Source: Guadua angustifolia
Lineage: Eukaryota > Streptophyta > Magnoliopsida > Poales > Poaceae
DNA length: 64,000 nucleotides
Assembly: GCA_036346375.1 (NCBI GenBank)
Contig: CM070517.1
Coordinates: 11,325,161 to 11,389,160 of the forward strand
Direction of reading: 5' to 3'
This document shows, piece after piece, positions 55,747 to 64,000 of the stretch. The position numbers and the translations under genes are program-made. Each line of letters begins with the position of its first letter. Within the stretch, counting starts at the first letter, position 1. The notes beneath the pieces were generated by a model, which had not been told where the DNA came from, made no database searches, and saw nothing but the letters and a program-made list of their open reading frames with translations.

Positions 55747-56165
55747 CACTACTACTGGACACGAGTTTATCCACATCGGCATCACTGTCGGATGTGGACC
55801 TGGCACTACCTAAGTGGCAGTGATAGTTGAGGACTATCACTGCCGGATATAAACCGGCAGTGATAATCACTATTACTGCCGGTTTATACTTACCAACTAG
55901 CAGTGATAATCACTATCATTGCCGGTTTACACTGTCCAACCGGCATTGATAATAATTATCACTGCCAGTTATCAATTATAATCAGTAGTGATAAGTAACT
56001 AGCATTGCCGCATTTTCAATAATATCCGGCAGTGATAAATAACTATCACTGCCACATTTTTATCAATATCCGGCAGTGATAAATAGTATCACTGCCCCTT
56101 TTTTCTTGTTAACCGGCAATGATAACTCTCTGTCCTATTTTGATATCCAAAACTGACAGTGATGG
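55747..56165. repeat. 3' terminal and subterminal repeats of element D
   Basis: About ten units of ACTATCACTGCCGGTTTA and AACCGGCAGTGATAATCAC, the same repeat type as element B but more regular. Confidence 0.88.
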
Positions 56166-56408
56166 GTTTTTTAAACCTTTTTGCATATATATTTGTTGCA
56201 ATATATGTTGTAGCATATATATATTGTACAGTAGATATATTCTGTACGGTATACATTGTGCACAATAGTACTGAAGCATTGCTAAAGTGTAATTGAAATA
56301 TATTGAAGCATCATAATATTTAATTATTACATTGTTCATTCACTTTTGAAGCATTATAATATTTAAGTATTACATTGTTCATTTACAATTGTTGTCATGT
56401 CACTTAAG
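56166..56408. other. 3' flank of element D ORF2, non-coding
   Basis: AT-rich DNA with a short duplicated GAAGCATTATAATATTTAAG-type segment (about 56300-56365). Probably the 3' UTR and downstream region. Confidence 0.4.
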
Positions 56409-59240
56409 TTACAAATAGTTGTGAAACTCGCCGTTCGCGTTGATAATTTCTCAAATGATGAACCCAGCTGTCTGCTTTCGAAGGGCTTCAATTTCGTTGT
56501 CGAGCAGGCTACTGGTGCCCAGCTTGACGTGCTGTCATGGGAGAAATTGAAGCATTAATTAGTGTCATCGTCTTTATAAAGAAAAGTACGGGTCAACATG
56601 TAATGATCGATATACCAGCTCGCTGTTGTAGTCCGTACTGTCAGTGATGAACGCGTGGATATGTGTCATTGCGTAGTATCCACATAAATTGTTCTCTTGA
56701 GGTTGTCTCAGGCACGGAAAATCGGTTTTTATTCTGAACTTCTTCGTGAATGGACGACATCGTTGGCTCTTCTTGCGGTATTTTGTGTACACTATGTTCA
56801 TGGTTTCGAGTAGTCATTAAAATTAATTAGGTGCAATAGGATGGAAGATTACTGGAATAATAATGCAACGACCGAGTTTACCTGTCTAGCAAGTCTATTA
56901 ATTCTTTGTACTTGCTTGTCGGTTTCCTCATTGAGTCCAAGACAGTGATGTTGCTTTTGTTTAACATGAAGACGAGGACGATCCATTGAAATCTGCAGAA
57001 ACCAATTAGTCGTCACATAGTATTGCGCATCAAATATATGAGACTAGTAGGCAGGGAAACATGTACTGAAAGTTGTAGGGTAAAAGTATGTAGGTCTTGT
57101 CTTGTAGCTTTAGCAGCGCCTTGAGTACGTACTCCTCAACATCATTTATTGTTTTTGGATCTAGAATAAGTTTGCAGTTGACAAGGCCCGGGTCGATGAA
57201 TCCTATCTTTTCATTTTTGTCCGCTCTAAGTGTCATTGTCTCCATTCTACATAAAAAAAGAAGTCAGACCCATAGTTTAAGAGTACGTGAATATACAGCA
57301 TGAATTATATAAGAGACTTACAGAGTCCACATTCTTAATTTGGACACATCCAGGGCGTCTCGTTGGTACAACTGATACAGTTTCATGTGTTCTACCCAGA
57401 AAACGCCGTCCATGTTGTGAAAGTCCATATCTTTGTATTTGACGGGGAAAGCATCATTTTTTGTCTCTTGGACATACTGCTAGTACCATTGATGTAGACA
57501 CTATAACTGTGTAGTCAGTTTGGGCTCCTCATTTGGATCCACCAAAGCTTCCCCGTTAACGAATGGCCACTTTAGAGGGGGCTCCTGCCTTTTAGCACCA
57601 CTTTGGCCTCTAGTAACAGCTACTTTACCACTATCTCCTTTAGATTTCTTCCTAGAGATGTGATCGTAGTCTGATAGTTGGCTAAGTTGAGGAGCTTCAG
57701 TTGTCCGTCCTGTTTGTTTAACCGTCGCAAAGTCCAGGAAAAAATCCCGTTTGGCAGCTTCGATTTCAATCTTAGCAGGTGGTGGCGTCTTCTTGAAGTG
57801 CGCTGCTACACTGGCGTCTACTTCTTTTTTTTTGTTTCTTCTTCGGTCAGTTCATATGCTCGTTTCTTGCTAAGAGTTTTGGTTGGCTTCATAGATGAGG
57901 AACTTTTCCCCCCTGACTGTGTAGAATGTTGAGATCGCGGTGCTCTTTGCTTACTATCTTGTGGCACTGGAGCAGGAGAAGGAGCTTTCTTGGGTGACGC
58001 CGGAGGAGGAGGACTTTTCCTAGGTGGAGAGTCCGCCTCGTCATCATTATTAAGATCATCGTCGTTGTCATCATCTGAGGCAAACTTTATATAGCTCTTA
58101 CGCCACGCGATGAATGTGCCCAGGCTTTGTCCAAGATTATTTTCCCCCTCCTCGTCCGGGATCTCAACCTCCACTTTGCGGTATCTATCAACCACACTGT
58201 CAACAGAAACTCTGGCGTATCCCTGAGGAATTGGGCGGTTATGCAACATCTGCCCCTCGATGCATGGCCAAGCCATCCCTTCAGCCACCTTGATGGTAAT
58301 GTTCGCTATGGGCAGGTGCAGACTGCAGCGTGTCGGCTCTATGATTTTATCCATGGGAAAACTACACACTGAGTCCTCTTCAGCAGGGCTTGCGGACGCT
58401 TGGCTGCTTTTATGAGCCCCGACAGGAATATGGTGCTGCTGACCGCCGTCATGTGACTGACGTTCACTAAGGACCTTTGCTACCATTTCTCGCATCATTT
58501 TCATCTGTTCTGCAAATTCGACTTCCCTTCTGTGCATCCGGTCTTCTATTTCTCGTACATGTTCATCCAACTGTTATTTTCTGGATTTCTTTGGTCGCTT
58601 ATAAATTTCGGCATCCTCTAGGAATGCTGCTTTCCAGGGCACCAAGCCAAACTCTCTTGTGTGACCAGGGTGCTCCTTATTACCCAAGGCGCGTGTTAGC
58701 TCATCGTTCTCCCTTCTTGGCTGGAAGGAGCCCTGAATAGTTTGGGAGTGGGTATCAGTGATCTTCTTCGAGATTTCCTCATCTTTTTCGCTTCTGAAGC
58801 TTAAGCTACCATCATCCGACAGAGTAGCTCCCCTCGCAAGCAGCCAGTACTTTGATCTTGGGGCCATCTTAGACGTCGCAGTAATAACTCCACTACGAGT
58901 TAGCTGTTCTTCCCGTGCATCCCACTTGGGTACTTTCCTCACGTAGCCACCGGTGCCTAACACATGGGGGTAAATGTTCTTGTCCGAATTTGCCTTGTTC
59001 TGTTGGCTGATAGCCTGGGCTTCATCAGATTTCTTATACTGCACGAATTCATCCCAAAATTGCTCTAACCTCGGGTATCTATTAAAATCTGGCGTTTGAT
59101 CCTTCTTGACATACTCCTTATTCAGCTTTGTCTTCCAGCTCTTCCATGCAGATCCAATAACGCTTAGTGCACGTTTCCTAGCAAGCTCTAACTGATCTTC
59201 AGGAAACTGAAACTTCACTGTCAACTCTGTCCACAATGTT
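56409..59240 (-). pseudogene. CACTA ORF2 protein of element D (DUF8039 and Ulp1-like), N-terminally truncated
   Basis: The longest ORF2 frame in the window. 59236-57818 is one reading frame except for a single TAA at about 58572, between RPKKSRK and QLDEHVREIEDRMHRREVEF. Parts: En/Spm-type N-terminal region (TPDFNRYPRLEQFWDEFVQY, GTGGYVRKVPKWDAREE, RREVEFAEQMKMMREMV coiled coil); DUF8039-type domain at about 58350-58080 (EPTRCSLHLPIANITIKVAE, IPQGYARVSVDSV, FIAWRKSYI); Pro/Lys linker with an acidic run. The protease exons are ADKNEKIGFIDPGLVNCKLI and YILLPYN (57245-57030), an intervening exon, and PCLRQPQENNLCGYYAMTHI (about 56720-56650), where the Gln and Cys are intact. The stop is at 56409. 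The first exon is missing: coding sequence runs straight into element repeats at 59240. Confidence 0.82.
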
Positions 59241-59625
59241 TCCTTGATGTCTATCAGTGCCGGGTTAGTTTAGAACCGGCAGTGATAATAACTATCAGTG
59301 TCGGGTTAGTTTAGAACCGGCAGTGATAAAACTATCACTGCCGGGTCAAATATCACCCGACAGTGATATAAACTACTATCAGTGTTGGTTAGTTCAGACC
59401 GGACCTGATAAACTATCGATCTTCGGGTCGTTTATGACCCGCATTTTGATATAAAACTATTAGTGCGGTTGGAAGTTAAGGCGTGGCGGTGATAAAAACT
59501 ATTAGTCCGGTTTGAGGGTAAGGCGTATCGTTTGTTGATGTGTTATATTAGTGCGGTGGGTGTTTGTCGGGCTTTGGTGATAGTCCTCCGCCATGACAAG
59601 TCTGTGGTGTGGCGAAAATTGCCGT
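59240..59625. repeat. Internal copies of the subterminal repeat (element D)
   Basis: Units such as TCAGTGCCGGGTTAGTTTAG and AACCGGCAGTGATAA start within a few bases of the broken ORF2 exon. They become degenerate toward 59600. A further small cluster lies at 60220-60380. Confidence 0.8.
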
Positions 59626-60685
59626 TTTGGCAAGGATTAACAAAGTCATGAGGCAAGTCTTGCCGATTATATCAAGTGTAGGCTGCGGCAAGCGTAATCT
59701 GCATTTTAATCTTAAGAAAAGAAAAGCAATATTAAAAATATTTCTTCTAAAGCAAATAAATTATAAAAATGAGTTTGAAATGTGATCTTAATTTGAATTT
59801 GTATTTTCTGAATTTTCTAGCATTAATGGTTTTTATTGAGCCTTTGCTTTTAAAAATAAAAGTCCAATAAAGTAAATAAATACAAAAATTTCAATGTTAG
59901 AATTATTAGAATATAAATATCAAAGATAAAAATATGAGATTTGACCTGAGGAGGTTTGTAAAATTCTGACAAGCTGACTAATTGACTATTGATTTTCTAT
60001 AGGTATCAAACAGTACGTATTGAAATATTCTGAAACTTTTTATGAATGATTATAATAATCAATACTCTATACATTACAAATTGAAGCATGTCCTTCGTAC
60101 AAAATGTTTATATTACAAATTGAAGCTTGACCTTCATACAAAATAAAGCATATCCTTAATTATACAACTAAGTTACGATCCGACCTTCGTTATGATCGCG
60201 GTGAGGGTATGACTGGGCACTGATGTGTTTTATTAGTGCTGGTTGTCATAGTTCAACCGACACTGATGTTCCCTGCCACCCCCTGTGCCAAGTGCTGTTG
60301 TGGCAGAAATGGTGGTGGCAAATGCTGCCGCGGCAAGGATTGGTTAGCGCCAAGGATTTTCTGCCACGCCAAGGAAAATTGTCACACCAGTTTTACATAA
60401 TTTAATTTGTGTTAAACTAGTATCCTCTTCTCCCATTTGAGTACTATTTTATCAAGGAGTAATCAATTTTTTAGGTATTGGATGAGGAACATTATTCTTT
60501 TATGCATGGCCTTTTTACATCAATTATATACTTTTTCATCCATTGGACATTTACTTTTTCTGAATGATTATAATAATCAATACTCCATACATTACAAATT
60601 GAAGCATGTCCTTCGTACAAAATGTTTATATTACAAATTGAAGCTTGACCTTCATACAAAGTAAAGCATATCCTTAATTATACAA
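59626..60685. other. Spacer of element D with a ~150-bp direct duplication
   Basis: No gene. The segment TAATAATCAATACTCTATAC ... GACCTTCGTTATGATCGCGG (about 60047-60200) recurs at 60568-60718. The right-hand copy is the real end of the transposase gene; the left-hand copy is a duplicate of its last codons and 3' flank. Confidence 0.75.
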
Positions 60686-63600
60686 CTAAGTTACGATCCG
60701 ACCTTCGTTATGATCACGGCATATATATGTAGCTTCCTCTATGTCTTCCATGAGACCTAGGTCGATGTTCTCACCGAAAGGAGGAAGCTCATCGAATTGG
60801 TTATAGTCTTCCTTATCAACTACATTCTCAACTCCCACAATTCTTCTTTTTTATTGAAGAACCACGTGACGTTCTTTGTCAGCCAGATCCCTTACAAAGA
60901 AAATTTGTGTAACAACATTGGCAAGTACGAATGGTTCTTCTCTGTATCCGACGTGTTTGAAGTACACGGTAGTGATACCGTACTTGTCGATGTTCATGCC
61001 CCTAGGTAGCCTGACCCACTGGCACCGAAAGAGGGGGACCTTCAAATGCCCATAGTCAAGCTCTCAAATCTCTTCTATGAATTCGTAGTACGTCTGCATA
61101 TTGCCATTGCTGTCATAGGCATCTATACGGACCCAGCTGTTCTGGTTGGTGCTCTTGTTATTTTCTGCTCTCGTATAAAATGTATATCCATTAATGTCGT
61201 ATCCTTCAACTGTCAAAATTGTATATGATGGTCCCTTAGCCAACGCTCTCAATTGAGCGCACTCTGTCTGCGTATGCATCATGTGTCTAAGCAACCACTC
61301 TCCAAAGTTATCTCTGTGCTCTCTCACGATACAAACCTCAAACTTACATGGGTTTTTTTTCGTAGCATATTCTTGTGCATGTTGACATACGGGGCCGCTA
61401 CAACTGATTGGTGTAGAACTGTAAAATGTGCTTGCGTGAATGAAGCACGATCATTTGTACGGATCGATTTTTGACCTAGTGTCCCTTTCCCTTGTAGCCC
61501 CCTTCATGGAGAGATACGGGCACACCAATCGGTTTGAGATCCATGTAATCGATGCAGAACTCGATGACCTCCTCGGTTCCCCAACCTTCGGCAATGCACC
61601 CTTCCGGCCGATGTCGATTACGAACATATTTCTTCACAACCCCCATGAACCTCTCGAAAGGGTACATCTGATGTAGAAACACAGGGCCAAGAAACTATCT
61701 CTTTCACAATATGAACAACGAGATGGACCATAATATCGAAGAAGGATGGAGGGAAGCACATCTCAAGCCGGCATAGAGTGTGGATCACGTCTTGCTACAA
61801 CTTATCCAGTTTCAACGGGTCGATGACCTTCTGTGAAATCGCGTTGAAGAATGAATACAATTTTATAATTGGGTCTCGCACTTTCTCTGGCAGAATACCC
61901 CTAATTGCAATAGGAAGTATCTGTGTTATCATCACGTGGCAATCATGAGACTTCATACTAACTAATTTCAAGTCTTTCATTGAGACTAGCCTCTTTATGT
62001 TGGCAGAATAACCGAACAGAACTTTGACTCTGTGCAAGCACTCACACACGCTAATTTTCTCTTTCTTACTTAAAGTGTAGCAAGTTGCGGGAAGGTACTT
62101 TTTTCCTTGACCCAGGTCTTCATGATGCAGCTCCTTCCTGAGTTTCATATCTTTCAGGTCCATCCGTGCGTTGAGTGTATCTTTTATTTTGCCAGGTATG
62201 TCTAGTAAAATACCAAGCAAGCTGTCACACACGTTCTTCTCTATATGCATGACATCGATCGCATATCGAACATCCAGGTGCTGCCAATAAGGTAGGTCCA
62301 TAAATACTGATCTCTTTTTCCACAAAGGAGCTGTATCACTGGAACTCAGGACTAATGTACTTCCGGCTCACTTTCCATGGATAATTTTAATATCCTTTAC
62401 GGCCGCAAATATCTCTTTGCTGTTGCAATGTTTTGGAGCTGAAGCAGTCTCCTTTGTACCGTCAAAAGCTCTCTTATTGTTGCGATACAGGTGGTCCTTG
62501 TGAAGAAACCTACGATGCCGCATGTAACACATTTTTCGGCAGTATTTCAGCCATCGGCTACCTGTATCACCCATGTATTGGACGCATCCATTAAATCCTT
62601 TTATAGTCTGGCCCGGAATATTGCCAAGAGTAGGCTAATCATTGATGGTTACAAACAACAACGCGCGTAGCATGAAGTTCTCTCTTTTGTACTCATCCTA
62701 TACCCATACACCGTCGTTCCACAATACCAGAAGATCTTCAACCAGTGGTTTGAGGAACACATCAATATCATTGCTAGGTTGCCTCGGCCCTTGGATCAGT
62801 AACGACATCATAATGTACTTCCGCTTCATGCAAAGCCATGGAGGAAGGTTGTAGATATATAAAGTCACCGGCTAAGTGCTATGATGACTACTCATGTTGC
62901 CGAAAAGATTCATCCCATCCGTATTGAGTCCGAACCTTATATTCCTCATATCATATGCAAAGTGTTTCTTGTATTTTCTATCAATATTCCTCCACTGCGC
63001 GAAGTCAGCAGGGTGTCTAAGCATTCCATCCTTCTTACGCTCTTCGGCGTGCCATCACAACAATTGACCATGCCTTTTGTTCGCAAACAGACATTTCAGA
63101 CGGGGGATTATAGGGAAATACCACATCACCTTGGTCGGAGGTCTTTTCTTTTTACGCCGCGCCTTGATGTCGTCATCGCCATGCTTATACCAAGATGCCT
63201 TGCAAACGGGACACGCATTCAAATTTGCAAACTCATTGCGATACAATATGCAATCGTTTGGACATGCGTGTATTTTCTGCACTTCCAGTCCCAACGGACA
63301 AACAGCCTGCTTGGCCTAGTACGTGGTTGCTGGCAACACGTTACCCTCTAGAAGGACATCTCTGAAGAAACCTAACAGCTCTGTGAAACTCTTATCGGAC
63401 CAACCATTGCTTGCCTTCAATTGCAGCAGCGTAAGCACAACATACAGCTTTTTGAGCTCCTCTTTGCAGCCTGGGTACAAGGGTGTTGTAGAATCCTCAA
63501 CCATCTTGTTGAAACTTCTAAAATCCCTATCAAACTTCCCCGAAAATCCCTTTCACTTGTGAGGTCCTCCTCCCCATCATGCAACATCTGTTCTAGATCA

Positions 63601-63715
63601 TCTTCATAGTTATCGATGAACGTGTCCTCGTGGGTGTCGACGAACATATTTTCGACCGCAGTCGAGTCGTTGTCTTAATCATCATCAATCGATGCCCTTC
63701 ACGTACAATCTCATC
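60686..63715 (-). CDS. CACTA TNPD-like transposase of element D (N-terminally truncated)
   Basis: Minus strand, TAG at 60686-60688. In order: acidic DNYEDDLEQMLHDGEEDLTS (about 63600); SNGWSDKSFTELLGFFRDVL (about 63420); CPNDCILYRNEFANLNACPV (about 63250) and RRKKKRPPTKVMWYFPIIPR; the tnp2 core YNLPPWLCMKRKYIM (about 62850) and DGVWVYDEYKRENF; DLPYWQHLDVRYAIDVMHIE and HDCHVMITQILPIAIRGILP (62310-61900); DUF4218 (FPPSFFDIMVHLVVHIV, QMYPFERFMGVVKKYVRN, about 61770-61610); DUF4216 (VEGYDINGYTFYTRAENNKS, NSWVRIDAYD, about 61220-61120); C-terminus REEPFVLANVVTQIFFVRDL ... CRDHNEGRIVT. TNPD cuts and joins CACTA ends in the nucleus. The transposase-associated N-terminus is missing after about 63715. 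Fewer frame breaks than in element B. Confidence 0.85.
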
Positions 63716-63720
63716 TTCAC

Positions 63721-64000
63721 AAGACAAACCAATGAAAAACAAGCACTCCAAAGACTAGTAATATAGTCACAAATTCAAAAGGCAAGACGATTTAAATTTA
63801 CATATGTAGTTTAGTGCTTACTACTTTCAAGATTAGATGCTCTTAACTTAGGGTGCTAATTGAGCATATAGTTTAAGAGATGAGTCATTAGACACTTCTA
63901 CACTAGCATAATAGATCTCTTCACTATGGTAATCGATTAAAGATAGAATTTTGAGTTTGGTCTACCATATAATATTTTTAAACAATTATTACTCCAAAGC
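63721..64000. other. Unassigned AT-rich DNA at the window end
   Basis: Transposase homology stops at about 63720 and AT-rich sequence without recognisable genes or CACTA repeats follows. It does not resume the 178-bp repeats of element C, so the right side of element D is not a simple insertion boundary. Confidence 0.5.

Larger units (their letters stand above)
55747..63720 (-). mobile_element. CACTA (En/Spm) element D, 5'-truncated
   Basis: Family-2 element on the minus strand. The 3' terminus CACTACTACTGGACACG at 55747 abuts the tandem repeats of element C. Subterminal repeats follow to about 56165, then the ORF2/Ulp1-like gene (56409-59240), internal repeats (59240-59620) and a TNPD-like transposase (60686-63715), the best-preserved transposase in the window. 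The element breaks off inside the transposase N-terminus near 63720, and no 5' terminus is seen. Confidence 0.8.

Noticed and set aside
59240..59625. Internal repeats of element D as the 5' end of a separate small CACTA element (55747 to about 59.6 kb)
   Set aside because: No CACTA terminus or 3-bp duplication is visible at the right side, and the same gene-spacer-gene order is seen in elements B and C; it remains a possible alternative because the ORF2 first exon is missing here.

Overview
This window is repeat-dense plant nuclear DNA, almost certainly from a grass (Poaceae, possibly Panicoideae). It holds CACTA (En/Spm) DNA transposons, a Ty3/gypsy element with an antisense extra gene, and a large non-coding LTR retrotransposon. 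These are typical of grass genomes, but the species cannot be named from sequence alone. I see no convincing host gene, rRNA, functional tRNA or CRISPR array. Nearly everything between about 0.8 and 63.7 kb can be assigned to nested mobile elements.

Layout. 1-3.55 kb: AT-rich DNA with a CACTA internal-promoter remnant (0.8-1.2 kb) and a ~280-bp tandem repeat. 3.55-18.8 kb: CACTA element A (plus strand), carrying a solo LTR (3587-4270, duplication GAAAT) in its leader and split by a 9.55-kb LARD-like retrotransposon (7710-17263, duplication ATATA). 18.89-32.71 kb: a ~0.5-kb CACTA MITE E (duplication TCC) split by the 13.3-kb CACTA element B (19027-32347, duplication TGA). 33.26-55.75 kb: CACTA element C (minus strand), split by a 12.1-kb gypsy element (43183-55287, duplication ATGGG). 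55.75-63.72 kb: CACTA element D (minus strand), truncated at its 5' side. 63.72-64 kb: unassigned AT-rich DNA.

The CACTA elements form two families by subterminal repeat: A and C (CATCAGTACCGGTTGG type), and B and D (ATCACTGCCGGTT type). Two genes recur, transcribed in the same direction. One is a TNPD-like transposase (transposase-associated domain, tnp2, DUF4218, DUF4216). The other is an ORF2 protein (En/Spm-type N-terminal domain, DUF8039, low-complexity linker, C-terminal Ulp1/C48-like cysteine protease). Where the inter-gene spacer survives, it carries copies of the terminal repeats; in B, C and the 0.8-kb remnant these sit directly behind the TATA box of ORF2. B also has a third, small, acidic, divergently transcribed reading frame next to its 5' terminus.

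The gypsy element has gag and pol (protease, RT, RNase H, integrase) on the minus strand. A multi-exon gene with its own TATA box lies antisense between integrase and the 3' LTR; it resembles the Transposase_28/additional ORFs of the Tat lineage. Most element genes are broken by small indels. Comparing the paired LTRs and recent duplications shows that the differences cluster at CAG/CTG sites. This suggests that many of the frame breaks may be read or assembly errors at methylated CHG sites rather than real decay.
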